Assembly: GCA_023663805.1 (NCBI GenBank)
Contig: JAMPGR010000006.1
Location: 1-54,449, forward strand
DNA length: 54,449 nucleotides
From: Clostridium sp.
GTDB lineage: Bacteria; Bacteroidota; Bacteroidia; Bacteroidales; Muribaculaceae
Direction: 5' to 3'
The notes under the pieces are model-generated. The model was not told the DNA's origin. It worked only from the letters and a program-made list of their open reading frames with translations, and did not search any database. The translations under genes and the position numbers were made by a program. This document shows positions 15,884-24,980 of this stretch, piece after piece. Each line of letters begins with the position of its first letter. Position 1 is the first letter of the stretch.

Positions 15884-17128
15884 CTACTGGAGCATCGGGG
15901 CGATCCGTCGCAGGGCGGCGATGAACGCGTCGGCTTCTTCGAGCGTGTTGTAGACGGCGAACGAGGCGCGGACCGTCCCCTCGATTCCGAGGGCCTCCAT
16001 CAGCGGCTGGGCGCAGTGGTGTCCCGTACGGACGGCGACCCCGAGTTTGTCGAGAAGAAGGCCGGTGTCGTAGTGGTGGGCGCGCCCGATCAGGAACGAT
16101 ATGACCCCCTCTTTTCCGGGAGTGGACCCGAAGATGCGCATCCCCTCGATAGTCTCCATCTGCGCGGTCGTGTAGTCGAGCAGCGCCCGTTCGTGGGCGG
16201 CGATCCGTTCGATCCCTATCTGTTCGACGAATTCGATGGCGCGGGCGAAGGCCGCGATGCCGACGAAGTCGGGCGTACCGGCCTCGAACTTCAGCGGCGG
16301 CTGTTCGAAGGTCGTTCCCTCGGGAAGACGGACATGGTCAATCATCTCGCCTCCCCCCTGGTAGGGAGGCATATGCTCAAGCAGTGCCTTTTTGCCGTAG
16401 AGCACGCCGACCCCCGACGGGCCGTACATCTTGTGGGCCGAGAAGGCATAGAAATCGGCGTCGAGCGCGCGCATGTCGAGTCGGATATGGGGAGCGGCCT
16501 GTGCTCCGTCGATGACGGCGACAGCGCCGTGACGGTGGGCCTCGGCGACCATCTCGGCGACCGGATTGACCGTCCCGAGCACGTTCGACACGTGGCAGAA
16601 CGAGACGAGTCGTGTCCGCTCGTTAAAGAGCGAGCGGTATGCGTCGAGATCGAGCGATCCGTCGCCGTCGGCGCTGAGCGGAACGACCCGCTGGCGAAGT
16701 CCGCGGCGGCTGCAGAGCAGTTGCCAGGGAACGAGGTTGCTGTGGTGTTCCATGACTGTCACGATAATCTCGTCGCCCGGTTCGAGCAACTGGCCGTAAC
16801 TGGCGGCGACGAGGTTGATTGCCTCGGTCGTCCCGCGGGTGAAGATAATCTCGCGGTCGGAGGAGGCGTTGACAAAACGGGCGCACGCCTTTCGCGCGGC
16901 CTCCATCATCTCGGTCGACTCCTGGGCGAGGGTGTATACCCCGCGGTGGACGTTCGCTTTGTGGTTGTAGTACATATCGGTCACAGCCTCGACGACCCTT
17001 CGCGGGGTCTGGGAGGTCGCCGTGTTGTCGAGATAGACAAGCGGGCGGCCGTGGACTGTCAGCGAGAGCGCCGGAAACTCGCGGCGGATCCCGGATATCT
17101 CTTCCGGTGTCAGCAGTTCGGGGGTCAT
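15884..17128 (-). CDS. sufS: Cysteine desulfurase SufS
   Basis: A 414-aa PLP enzyme that removes sulfur from cysteine for Fe-S cluster assembly. Class-V aminotransferase features include VYLDNTATSQTP, TRGTTEAINLVAASYG, EHHSNLVPWQ, VIDGAQAAPHIRLD, the PLP lysine in FYAFSAHKMYGPSGVG, and the mobile-loop cysteine region RTGHHCAQPLME typical of the SufS (group II) type. The frame is open further upstream, but the ATG at 17128 overlaps the sufD stop as ATGA, so it is chosen as start. Last gene of cvpA-sufBCDS. No SufE or SufU is seen in this window. Confidence 0.95.
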   Translation of the reverse strand: MTPELLTPEEISGIRREFPALSLTVHGRPLVYLDNTATSQTPRRVVEAVTDMYYNHKANVHRGVYTLAQESTEMMEAARKACARFVNASSDREIIFTRGTTEAINLVAASYGQLLEPGDEIIVTVMEHHSNLVPWQLLCSRRGLRQRVVPLSADGDGSLDLDAYRSLFNERTRLVSFCHVSNVLGTVNPVAEMVAEAHRHGAVAVIDGAQAAPHIRLDMRALDADFYAFSAHKMYGPSGVGVLYGKKALLEHMPPYQGGGEMIDHVRLPEGTTFEQPPLKFEAGTPDFVGIAAFARAIEFVEQIGIERIAAHERALLDYTTAQMETIEGMRIFGSTPGKEGVISFLIGRAHHYDTGLLLDKLGVAVRTGHHCAQPLMEALGIEGTVRASFAVYNTLEEADAFIAALRRIAPMLQ

Positions 17129-18510
17129 TCCTGAGGGGGTGTAAGCGGTTGGGCACCGCAGTCGGCGCAATGCGCCTCGCAGCGGTGGAAACGGCGGTCG
17201 ACGAGTTGGGTCAGACGTTCGCGCAGACCCTCCATGCGGACCATGTCGATCACGTCGGCCGTGAACGCCTGCATCAGCATCATTCGCGCCTCCTTTTCCG
17301 GAATTCCGCGCGTCTGCATATAGAAGAGTGCTTCGCGGTCGAGCTGGCCGGTTGTCGCGCCGTGGCTGCAGCGGACCTCGTCGTTATAGATCTCGAGTTG
17401 TGGTTTCGTGTGCATCCGCGCCGAGGGGGACGCGAGGATGTTGCGGTTCGACTGGTAGGCCTCGGTGAAGGGGGCGGCGGGTGTCACGAGTATACCCCCC
17501 TCGAACGCACCGGTCGCCCGGTCGTCGAGAACATATTTGAACAACTGGTTGCTCGAGCAGCGCGGAGCGAGGTGGCGTACGGCCGAGAAATTGTCGATAT
17601 GCTGGCGGTCGGTCGCGATGGCCATGCCGGCCAGGAGCGTCTCGCAGTGTTCGCCGCAGATGTCGATGTTCCAGTCGTTCCGCGTCTGGCCGCACTGGAG
17701 CGTCATTGTGTCGGCCGTCAGTCGCGAGTTCTTCTCCTGGCGGGCATAGAAGCGGGCGACGCGCGAAGTCGCGGGCGACGACTCCTCGATGTCGTAGTAG
17801 TCGAACGAAGCCCCCTCGCCGACGGCGACTTCGACAACGAGCGACGAGAGGAAACGGCGGTCGGGGTCGGTCGAGGCCGTGTGGTCGCAGACGAGCAGGC
17901 GCCCTTCGGCGTTTTCTTCGGCGACGACGAGAACGCGGCGGAACGCCAGCAGGTCGGCCGGAGCGTCGAAGATATTGACAAGTTGGAGAGGTTTCTCGAG
18001 ACGTACGCCGCGGGGGATATGGATGAAGACCCCGTCCTGGAGCAGGAGCGTGTTCAGGGCGACACAGGGATCGTCGGCCGGAGCGATCTTTCCGAGCCAT
18101 CGGCTGACTAGGTCGGGGCAGGTCTCGGCGGCACGGCGCAGCGACATGAACCTTACTCCCTCGGGGAGACGCGACTCGAGGCCCGAAGTCGCGTGGAAAC
18201 GGTCGTTGGCGACGATCGCCAGGCGGGTCGACAGATTCGGCACACCGCATCGGAACGAATCGGCCGGATTGACCGGGAGGTCGATACCGGCGAGATTTAC
18301 TCCGTAGTCCGGAGCGAAGAGATCGTTGACGGATGTTTTCTCGTAACTTTCGTCGCCCCGTTCGGGGAGGCGCGCTCCGGCGAGGGACTCATATGCGGCC
18401 GGACGCATCTGGTTCAGCAGCGGCGCCGACGCGCTGTCGATCAGGGCGCGGTTGTCGCGGTAGAGATCGAGATACTGCGTCAGGCTGTTTGTTTTCGGCG
18501 TAGTCGTCAT
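17125..18510 (-). CDS. sufD: Fe-S cluster assembly protein SufD
   Basis: A 461-aa scaffold subunit that forms SufBC2D with SufB and SufC. The C-terminal beta-helix core is clear: GVFIHIPRGVRLEKPLQLVNI, the long repeat region, NRNILASPSARMHTKPQLEIYNDEVRCSHGATTGQLDREALFYMQTRGIPEKEARMMLMQAF, which includes the conserved metal-site Cys/His pair CSHGA. The N-terminal helical part is divergent, as usual. It overlaps sufC and sufS by ATGA at both ends, indicating tight coupling. Confidence 0.95.
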   Translation of the reverse strand: MTTTPKTNSLTQYLDLYRDNRALIDSASAPLLNQMRPAAYESLAGARLPERGDESYEKTSVNDLFAPDYGVNLAGIDLPVNPADSFRCGVPNLSTRLAIVANDRFHATSGLESRLPEGVRFMSLRRAAETCPDLVSRWLGKIAPADDPCVALNTLLLQDGVFIHIPRGVRLEKPLQLVNIFDAPADLLAFRRVLVVAEENAEGRLLVCDHTASTDPDRRFLSSLVVEVAVGEGASFDYYDIEESSPATSRVARFYARQEKNSRLTADTMTLQCGQTRNDWNIDICGEHCETLLAGMAIATDRQHIDNFSAVRHLAPRCSSNQLFKYVLDDRATGAFEGGILVTPAAPFTEAYQSNRNILASPSARMHTKPQLEIYNDEVRCSHGATTGQLDREALFYMQTRGIPEKEARMMLMQAFTADVIDMVRMEGLRERLTQLVDRRFHRCEAHCADCGAQPLTPPQE

Positions 18511-19274
18511 CGGTCGATCTCCTCCTTGATCCAGTCGTAGCCTCGCTCTTCGAGTTCGAGGGCGAGTTCCGGTCCGCCTGTACGGACAATCCGTCCCTTG
18601 TAGAGGACATGGACGAAATCGGGCTTGATATAGTCGAGCAGGCGCTGGTAGTGGGTTATGACGATTGTTGCGTTCTCGGAGGTCTTCAGTTTGTTGACGC
18701 CGGCCGATACAATCCGAAGGGCGTCGATATCGAGGCCGCTGTCGGTTTCGTCGAGAATCGAGAGGCGCGGTTCGAGGACAGCCATCTGGAAAATTTCGTT
18801 ACGTTTCTTTTCGCCGCCGGAGAACCCCTCGTTGACCGAGCGGGAGGCGAGTTTGTTGTCGAGTTCGACGATTGCCCGCTTCTGGCGCATCATCTTGAGA
18901 AACTCGCTGGCCGAGAGGGGTTCCTGGTGGAAATAACTGCGCTTCGCGTTGACGGCGGCGCGCATGAAGTTGACCATCGAGACCCCCGGAATCTCGACCG
19001 GATACTGGAACGAGAGGAACAGCCCCTCGTGGGAGCGGTCCTCGGGGCTGAGTGCCAGAAGGTCGATGCCGTGGAAGGTCGCCGAGCCGGCGGTTACGGT
19101 AAATGCGGGGTTTCCGGCGAGCACCTCGCTCAGGGTGCTTTTGCCGGAGCCGTTAGGCCCCATGATGGCGTGGACTTCGCCCGGGCGTACGGTCAGGTTG
19201 ATGCCTTTGAGAATCTCCTTCCCCTCGACGGAGGCGTGGAGATCGCTGACCTGGAGTAGTATATTGTCAGACAT
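18507..19274 (-). CDS. sufC: Fe-S cluster assembly ATPase SufC
   Basis: A 255-aa ABC-type ATPase that powers conformational change in the SufBCD scaffold; it is soluble, not a transporter. Walker A GPNGSGKST, the Q-loop LSFQYPVEIPGVSM, the signature FSGGEKKRNEI (typical SufC form), Walker B LSILDETDSGLDIDAL and the switch His in IVITHYQRLLDYI are all present. It lies 28 bases after sufB and overlaps sufD by ATGA. Confidence 0.97.
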   Translation of the reverse strand: MSDNILLQVSDLHASVEGKEILKGINLTVRPGEVHAIMGPNGSGKSTLSEVLAGNPAFTVTAGSATFHGIDLLALSPEDRSHEGLFLSFQYPVEIPGVSMVNFMRAAVNAKRSYFHQEPLSASEFLKMMRQKRAIVELDNKLASRSVNEGFSGGEKKRNEIFQMAVLEPRLSILDETDSGLDIDALRIVSAGVNKLKTSENATIVITHYQRLLDYIKPDFVHVLYKGRIVRTGGPELALELEERGYDWIKEEIDR

Positions 19275-19302
19275 TGGTCTATTGATTGTTTTTTCGGTTA
19301 TA

Positions 19303-20748
19303 TTATCCGACGGAGCCTTCGAGTGAAATCTGGAGGAGTTTCTGGGCCTCGACGGCGAATTCCATCGGGAGTTTGTTCATGACCTCTTTTGCGTAGCCGT
19401 TGACGATCAGCCCGACAGCCTCTTCGGTCGGGATGCCCCGCTGGTTGCAGTAGAAGAGCTGGTCTTCGCTGATTTTCGAAGTTGTCGCCTCGTGTTCGAC
19501 GATTGCCGATTCGTTCATGACGTCGATATAGGGGAAGGTGTGCGCTCCGCAGTCGGGGCCGAGCAGTAGCGAGTCACACTGTGTGTAGTTCCGGCAACCC
19601 TCGGCGTTCGGGGCGACCTTGACCTGGCCGCGGTATGAATTCTGACTATGTCCGGCCGAGATACCCTTCGAGACGATCGTGCTCCGGGTGTTGCTGCCGA
19701 GGTGGATCATCTTCGTTCCGGTGTCGGCCTGCTGGCGGTTACGGGTGACGGCGACGGAGTAGAACTCCCCGACCGCGCCGTTTCCGGCCAGGACACACGA
19801 GGGGTACTTCCATGTAATTGCCGAACCGGTTTCGACCTGGGTCCACGACAGTTTCGAATTGTCGCCGCGGCAGAGTCCCCGTTTTGTGACGAAATTGTAG
19901 ATTCCGCCGCGCCCCTCCTTGTCGCCCGCATACCAGTTCTGGACGGTCGAGTATTTGACCTCGGCGCGGTCCTCGACGACAATCTCGACGATCGCGGCGT
20001 GGAGCTGGTTCTCGTCGCGCATCGGGGCGGTGCACCCCTCGAGATAACTGACGTAGGAATCGTCGTCGGCGACAATCAGCGTCCGTTCGAACTGCCCTGT
20101 TCCGGAGGCGTTGATCCGGAAATAGGTCGAGAGTTCCATCGGGCAACGAACCCCTTTCGGGATATAGACGAAGGAGCCGTCGGAGAACACCGCCGAATTC
20201 AGGGCGGCATAGAAATTGTCGCGGTATGACACGACCGAGCCGAGATAGCGCCGGACCAGGTCGGGGTAGTCCTTGACAGCCTCTGAGATCGAGCAGAAGA
20301 TGATTCCGAGTTCGGCGAGTTTCTCGCGGTGTGTCGTCTTGACGCTGACAGAGTCCATGACGGCATCGACGGCCATTCCGGAGAGTTGTTTCTGCTCCTC
20401 CAGCGGGATTCCGAGGCGGTTGAAGGTGTCGAGCAGTTCGGGGTCGACCTCGTCGAGACTCTTCGGGCGGCCGGTGCTTTTCGGCGCGGCATAATAACTT
20501 ATCTTCTGGAAGTCAATTTCGGGTATGTCGAGGTGGGCCCATGTCGGGGGCTTCATCCCGAGCCAGTGGCGGAATGCCTTCAGACGGAATTCGAGAAGCC
20601 ATTCTGGTTCACCCTTTTTCCGCGATATAAATCTGACGACATCCTCGTTGAGACCGCAGGGGAGAATGTCGGTGTCGATATCCGAGGTGAAGCCGTATTT
20701 ATATTCTTCGCCTTCGGGGTTGATCAGTTGGGTTTCGGTGTCGGTCAT
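19303..20748 (-). CDS. sufB: Fe-S cluster assembly protein SufB
   Basis: A 481-aa scaffold protein of the SufBCD complex. [75 protein letters not shown] and [26 protein letters not shown] are diagnostic. Two starts are possible: the ATG at 20784, adjacent to the cvpA stop, or the ATG at 20748 ([13 protein letters not shown]). The second fits the usual N-terminus and is chosen; the first would add 12 residues. Confidence 0.95.
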   Translation of the reverse strand: MTDTETQLINPEGEEYKYGFTSDIDTDILPCGLNEDVVRFISRKKGEPEWLLEFRLKAFRHWLGMKPPTWAHLDIPEIDFQKISYYAAPKSTGRPKSLDEVDPELLDTFNRLGIPLEEQKQLSGMAVDAVMDSVSVKTTHREKLAELGIIFCSISEAVKDYPDLVRRYLGSVVSYRDNFYAALNSAVFSDGSFVYIPKGVRCPMELSTYFRINASGTGQFERTLIVADDDSYVSYLEGCTAPMRDENQLHAAIVEIVVEDRAEVKYSTVQNWYAGDKEGRGGIYNFVTKRGLCRGDNSKLSWTQVETGSAITWKYPSCVLAGNGAVGEFYSVAVTRNRQQADTGTKMIHLGSNTRSTIVSKGISAGHSQNSYRGQVKVAPNAEGCRNYTQCDSLLLGPDCGAHTFPYIDVMNESAIVEHEATTSKISEDQLFYCNQRGIPTEEAVGLIVNGYAKEVMNKLPMEFAVEAQKLLQISLEGSVG

Positions 20749-20784
20749 CTGTTTTTTTTGTGTGGAAACAAACAGTTGGGTCAT

Positions 20785-21285
20785 TTAGTTGTGTCCGGTG
20801 ATTCCCATGACCCATGGGAACATCGCGATAATAATCTCCAGGACCTTTCCGTCGGCGATGGAGGAGTTGGTGAAGATAGCGCTTCCGGGAGATATGATAC
20901 GCCAGAGATTCAGAACGATGCTCATGGCGAAAAACCATTTCAGAACAGAAATAGCGGCGCCTCCCGCACGGTCGAGCATTCCGAGTCCTGTCAGGGAAAC
21001 GAACCCTCTGAGGAGTCGTGCGACGATGAAACAGCCGACAAAGACGGCGACGAAGACGATGATCGCGCCGAGAATTCCGGCCATCTGGGGCGAAAGTCCG
21101 GAGGCCTCATCGGGTCCGCGACCATCGATCAGCCATAGGCCGACACGGTCGCCGAAGGCTCGCGAGGCAATATACCCTCCGACAAGACCGGCGAACGAAC
21201 CAATCTGGCGTACGGCGCCGCTGATAAAGCCGAAAACGGCTGCGGCGGCGAATACAATCAGGATAACAATGTCAATAGCACTCAT
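20785..21285 (-). CDS. CvpA family membrane protein
   Basis: A 166-aa inner-membrane protein with four predicted helices: IDIVILIVFAAAAVFGFISGAVRQIGSFAGLVGGYIAS is the CvpA-domain hallmark, then GILGAIIVFVAVFVGCFIVARLLRGFV and LDRAGGAAISVLKWFFAMSIVLNL. The family is linked to colicin V production and envelope stress in other bacteria; its role here is unknown. The ATG at 21285 is chosen because a canonical promoter lies just upstream of it, inside the longer open frame. It is the first gene of the suf operon and its stop abuts the sufB region. Confidence 0.85.
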   Translation of the reverse strand: MSAIDIVILIVFAAAAVFGFISGAVRQIGSFAGLVGGYIASRAFGDRVGLWLIDGRGPDEASGLSPQMAGILGAIIVFVAVFVGCFIVARLLRGFVSLTGLGMLDRAGGAAISVLKWFFAMSIVLNLWRIISPGSAIFTNSSIADGKVLEIIIAMFPWVMGITGHN

Positions 21286-21302
21286 ATCGGATAATTTCTC
21301 CG

Positions 21303-21334
21303 CAAAATTACTCAATCGCGCCGAAAGACACAAA
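21303..21334 (-). promoter_or_regulatory. Promoter of cvpA-sufBCDS
   Basis: On the minus strand, TTTG (21334-21331), a 20-base spacer and TAATTTTG (21310-21303) match the consensus exactly. It fixes the cvpA start at 21285, since the longer frame would begin inside the promoter. Confidence 0.75.
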
Positions 21335-21363
21335 TCCTGCAACGATATATCGAAAGATTTTCG

Positions 21364-21371
21364 TAATTTTG
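21364..21371 (+). promoter_or_regulatory. -7 box of nadB
   Basis: TAATTTTG lies 28 bases before the nadB ATG, divergent from the suf promoter. No clear TTTG -33 box was found at the right distance, so it may be weaker or activator-dependent. Confidence 0.55.
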
Positions 21372-21398
21372 CGGCGTCGAAAAAAGTTCTGACACGTT

Positions 21399-23003
21399 AT
21401 GACTTACGAATACGATTTTCTTGTCATTGGTTCCGGTATCGCCGGAATGAGTTTCGCCCTGAAGGCCGCGTCGCACGGCCGCGTCGCTCTGATCTGCAAA
21501 ACGACACTCGAAGAGGCCAATACCGCGCTCGCCCAGGGTGGCGTCGCCTCAGTTACGAACCTCGAAGTCGATGACTTCGAGAAACATATCGAAGACACGA
21601 TGATTGCCGGCGACTGGCTGAGCGACCCCGATGCCGTCAGAAAGGTCGTCACCGAAGCCCCCGGACAGATACGCCAACTGATCGACTGGGGGGTCGAGTT
21701 CGACCGTAACGAAAAGGGTGACTTCGACCTCCACCGCGAAGGGGGACACTCCGAATTCCGGATTCTCCACCACGCCGACAACACCGGTTTCGAAATTCAG
21801 CAGAGCCTCGTCCGCGCCGTTCGCGCCAACCCCTCGATCGACATCTTCGACAACCATTTCGCTATCGAAATCATTACCCAGCACCATCTCGGACGTATCG
21901 TCACCCGCCGCACCCCCGACATCACCTGCTACGGCGCTTATGTCCTCGACCAGAAATCGGGAAGCGTCGACAAGTTCCTTGCCCGTACGACCCTGATGGC
22001 CACCGGCGGCGCCGGCGCCGTCTACACGACGACAACAAACCCCCTGGTCGCGACAGGCGACGGTATCGCGATGGTCTACCGCGCCAAAGGAACTGTCGCC
22101 GACATGGAATTCATCCAGTTCCATCCGACGGCACTCTACCATCCCGGCGACCGCCCCTCCTTCCTGATAACCGAAGCGATGCGCGGCTACGGCGCCGTGC
22201 TCCGGAATCTCCGTGGCGAGGAATTCATGCACAAATATGACCCGCGGCTGTCGCTCGCCCCGCGCGACATCGTTGCGCGCGCCATCGACTCGGAGATGAA
22301 ACTCCACGGCGACGACCATGTCTATCTCGACGTGACCCACAAAGACCCCGAAGAGACACGCCGCCACTTCCCGAACATCTATGCGAAATGTCTTTCGCTC
22401 GGAATCGACATAACCCGCGATTATATCCCTGTCGCTCCGGCCGCCCACTATCTCTGCGGCGGAATAAAGGTCGACTTGAACGGCGAATCGTCGATCAGGC
22501 GCCTCTATGCCGTCGGCGAATGCTCCTGCACCGGACTCCACGGCGGAAACCGTCTGGCGTCGAACTCGCTGATCGAAGCGGTAGTCTACGCCGACGCCGC
22601 CGCCCGTCACGCCGTCGCCAACGCCCCCCACTACGATATCCGGACCGACATCCCCGACTGGAACGACGAGGGGACGACCCATCCCGAGGAGATGGTGCTG
22701 ATTACCCAGAGTATCCGCGAGGTCAACCAGATCATGAGTTCCTACGTCGGTATCGTCCGGAGCAATCTGCGCCTCGACCGGGCCTGGAACCGCCTCGACA
22801 TCCTCTACGAAGAGACCGAGCGACTCTTCAAGCGCTCGAAGGCGTCGCGCGAAATCTGCGAACTCCGGAATATAATCAATGTTGGCTATCTTATTATGCG
22901 ACAGGCTAAAGAGCGTCGCGAATCGCGCGGACTCCACTATACGCTCGACTATCTGCCGAAAAAAGCCGTACACAAAAACGACGTTTCGTGTGTTATATCA
23001 TAA
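21399..23003 (+). CDS. nadB: L-aspartate oxidase
   Basis: A 534-aa FAD flavoenzyme that oxidises aspartate to iminoaspartate for NAD synthesis. The FAD-binding GxGxxG motif is FLVIGSGIAGMSFALKAA. HREGGHSEFRILHHADNTGFEI, MATGGAGAVYTTTTNPLVATGDGIAM, EFIQFHPTALYHPGDRPSFLITEAMRGYGAVL and YLCGGIKVDLNGES..YAVGECSCTGLHGGNRLASNSLIEAVVYA are the NadB/FrdA hallmarks, with the NadB-type C-terminal helical domain. Full length. It is followed after 49 bases by the DUF4294 gene; nadA and nadC are not in the window. Confidence 0.97.
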   Translation: MTYEYDFLVIGSGIAGMSFALKAASHGRVALICKTTLEEANTALAQGGVASVTNLEVDDFEKHIEDTMIAGDWLSDPDAVRKVVTEAPGQIRQLIDWGVEFDRNEKGDFDLHREGGHSEFRILHHADNTGFEIQQSLVRAVRANPSIDIFDNHFAIEIITQHHLGRIVTRRTPDITCYGAYVLDQKSGSVDKFLARTTLMATGGAGAVYTTTTNPLVATGDGIAMVYRAKGTVADMEFIQFHPTALYHPGDRPSFLITEAMRGYGAVLRNLRGEEFMHKYDPRLSLAPRDIVARAIDSEMKLHGDDHVYLDVTHKDPEETRRHFPNIYAKCLSLGIDITRDYIPVAPAAHYLCGGIKVDLNGESSIRRLYAVGECSCTGLHGGNRLASNSLIEAVVYADAAARHAVANAPHYDIRTDIPDWNDEGTTHPEEMVLITQSIREVNQIMSSYVGIVRSNLRLDRAWNRLDILYEETERLFKRSKASREICELRNIINVGYLIMRQAKERRESRGLHYTLDYLPKKAVHKNDVSCVIS

Positions 23004-23052
23004 GAGGCATTTCCCGCCGAACGATACTACACACACTCTAACAGAAAAACGA

Positions 23053-23697
23053 ATGATTCGAAACTTTCTCCTCTTTATATTATTCCTGATTTCTCTGCTC
23101 CCCCTCCGGGCTGCAGCGGCCGATGACGACCCGGAGATTCCCGAAGAACTCCGCGTCGGGACGGGGCGCATACGCCCTTCGCGCGGCTACTACTACACGG
23201 AGATTGACGGCGATACCGTCCCGATGATTCTCCTGAGCGAAGTGACGGTCTTCCCGCAGTGGAAATTCAAAAACAAAAAGGAAGAGGAGTTCTACTGGAA
23301 GACGGTCCGTGACGTCAAAAAGGCGCTTCCCTATGCGAAACTGATCTGCGAGACGCTGCTCGAGACCTATGAGTATATCGAGACCTTCCCGACCCAGAAA
23401 GAGCGTGAGGATTATATAAAGAATATGGAGGGGGCGATTTTCGAGCAGTATAAGCCGGTCCTGAAGCGGTTCACGAAGAACCAGGCGAAGATCCTGATTA
23501 AACTGATAAACCGCGAGACGAACCAGACGAGTTATTCGATTATCAAGGCCTTTCTCGGGTCGTTCCGCGCCGGATTCTGGCAGACCTTCGGCCGGTTCTT
23601 CGGCGTCAATCTGAAGGGGGATTACCGTCCCGACAAAGATCGTCAGGACGCGATTATCGAGCGTATCGCCGTCGGTGTCGAACTCGGAACGATTTAG
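23053..23697 (+). CDS. DUF4294 domain protein, exported
   Basis: A 214-aa exported protein (signal peptide MIRNFLLFILFLISLLPLRAAAA). The mature part begins YYYTEIDGDTVPMILLSEVTVFPQWKFKNKKEEEFYWKTVRDVKKALPYAKLICETLLETYEYIE, the DUF4294 signature, followed by a charged helical region ending NRETNQTSYSIIKAFLGSFRAGFWQTFGRFFGVNLKGDY. Family members are conserved in Bacteroidota with unknown function. The ATG at 23053 is chosen for the signal peptide; the frame is open upstream through the nadB 3' end. Probably cotranscribed with nadB. Confidence 0.85.
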   Translation: MIRNFLLFILFLISLLPLRAAAADDDPEIPEELRVGTGRIRPSRGYYYTEIDGDTVPMILLSEVTVFPQWKFKNKKEEEFYWKTVRDVKKALPYAKLICETLLETYEYIETFPTQKEREDYIKNMEGAIFEQYKPVLKRFTKNQAKILIKLINRETNQTSYSIIKAFLGSFRAGFWQTFGRFFGVNLKGDYRPDKDRQDAIIERIAVGVELGTI

Positions 23698-23894
23698 AGT
23701 ATAACTCAAGTTTCGGTTTTGGACTATTGTCAATGATTTGATCGCATACGAAGCATTTTTGGTGGTAACAAAACGGGGACTCCGAGCAAATAATGGTAGT
23801 TCGCCATTCATTCTGGCAGATAAATAATCAATCTTAACAATTTCTATTGTGTTAATCTGTTTGGCCTTCGTTTCCGACATATCGATTCGTTAGT

Positions 23895-24890
23895 CTACTT
23901 GTGGCGGAAGCCGCGGATATAAGAGGGGAGTAACACGGCCCCGGCGACAAGCAGGGAATAGTAGGAAATCAGTCGCCAGAAGACCGAGATGACCAGCGCG
24001 ACCGAAGCCGGCGAAATCATATCGCCGTAGTAGTTCGCGAACAGCCATTCGCTGACGCCGCTTCCTCCCGGAGTCGGACTGACCGTCAGCAGAACCCAGA
24101 CGACATACTGGCGCGCCAATATGAGCAATTGGTCTGCTCCCGGCACAAATCCGAAAAACAGAGCGTTGACAATCAGGAAGCGGGAGATCCACAATAACGC
24201 TGTCGCCCCGAACGCCTCGACCCACCAACCCACCGAACGAGTCCGCAGATCGCGTCCGGTCTGAGCAATGTCGTCGGCGGTCTTCTCCGCCTTGCCGCGC
24301 CAGCGGGCGAGCCAGCGAAGACGGAACACGCCGCGAACGACCCCACCGACCTTCTCGGGCTGGAGCAGCGTTCCCCAGAACAACAGCAGCGTCACACCGA
24401 TTATCAGTCCGATTACAACCCAGAACGACACCCTGACCCCCGAGGCGAATCCTCCGCCTCCGAAAATATCTCCAATCGGCGCAAGACAGAGCATCAGCGG
24501 GCATACGAGAGCCATAAACAGTTCGTCGAGAAAAAGGGTGGTCATCATGATAGTCGTTCCGCGGCCGAGTTCGATCCCCTCGCGGTGCATGAACAGCATG
24601 CTCATCGCGCTTCCGCCGGCGCTCGTCGGGGTAATCGCCGAGGTGAACTCGCAGAGAATCGTGACCCTCCACGCCTGGCGCCATGACAGCGAGCGGTCTG
24701 TCAGCGCGCGGAACCGCCAGGCGAGGCCGAATTCGCGGAGCGCCATGAACCCGACGGCGAGGAGAATAGCCGAGACTGTCCGCGCGTCGAAGCGGATCAG
24801 ACGCCAGGCATCGGGATTAAACTCGCTGATGAACATCCAGATTACGACCCCGAGACCGATGGCCACGGGGAGCAATATCTTCAGTATCAT
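23895..24890 (-). CDS. Lysylphosphatidylglycerol synthase TM-region family (UPF0104) membrane protein
   Basis: A 331-aa polytopic inner-membrane protein of the AglD/MprF-N family, whose members resemble lipid flippases. Visible are the first helix ILKILLPVAIGLGVVIWMF, LAWRFRAL, the family core EFTSAITPTSAGGSAMSMLFMHREGIELGRGTTIMM, and the second signature LTVSPTPGGSGVSEWLFANYYG. The start at 24890 is preferred over the ATG at 24908, because a -7 box ends at 24914 and would place transcription start at about 24908. The substrate lipid is unknown; no aminoacyl-transferase domain is present. Confidence 0.85.
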   Translation of the reverse strand: MILKILLPVAIGLGVVIWMFISEFNPDAWRLIRFDARTVSAILLAVGFMALREFGLAWRFRALTDRSLSWRQAWRVTILCEFTSAITPTSAGGSAMSMLFMHREGIELGRGTTIMMTTLFLDELFMALVCPLMLCLAPIGDIFGGGGFASGVRVSFWVVIGLIIGVTLLLFWGTLLQPEKVGGVVRGVFRLRWLARWRGKAEKTADDIAQTGRDLRTRSVGWWVEAFGATALLWISRFLIVNALFFGFVPGADQLLILARQYVVWVLLTVSPTPGGSGVSEWLFANYYGDMISPASVALVISVFWRLISYYSLLVAGAVLLPSYIRGFRHK

Positions 24891-24913
24891 CGAGTGCGTC
24901 TGTTCCATATCGA

Positions 24914-24921
24914 CAAAGTTA
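24914..24921 (-). promoter_or_regulatory. -7 box of the flippase-like gene
   Basis: TAACTTTG on the minus strand, 24 bases before the chosen start. It shares a short (about 70-base) divergent region with the SGNH hydrolase promoter. Confidence 0.5.
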
Positions 24922-24954
24922 CGGCTTTTTCATCGGATTTACCGAAAAAATCGC

Positions 24955-24962
24955 TACCTTTG
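24955..24962 (+). promoter_or_regulatory. -7 box of the SGNH hydrolase gene
   Basis: TACCTTTG lies 19 bases before the ATG at 24981. No good -33 box was found. Confidence 0.5.
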
Positions 24963-24980
24963 TTCTCCAAATAATCTGAC

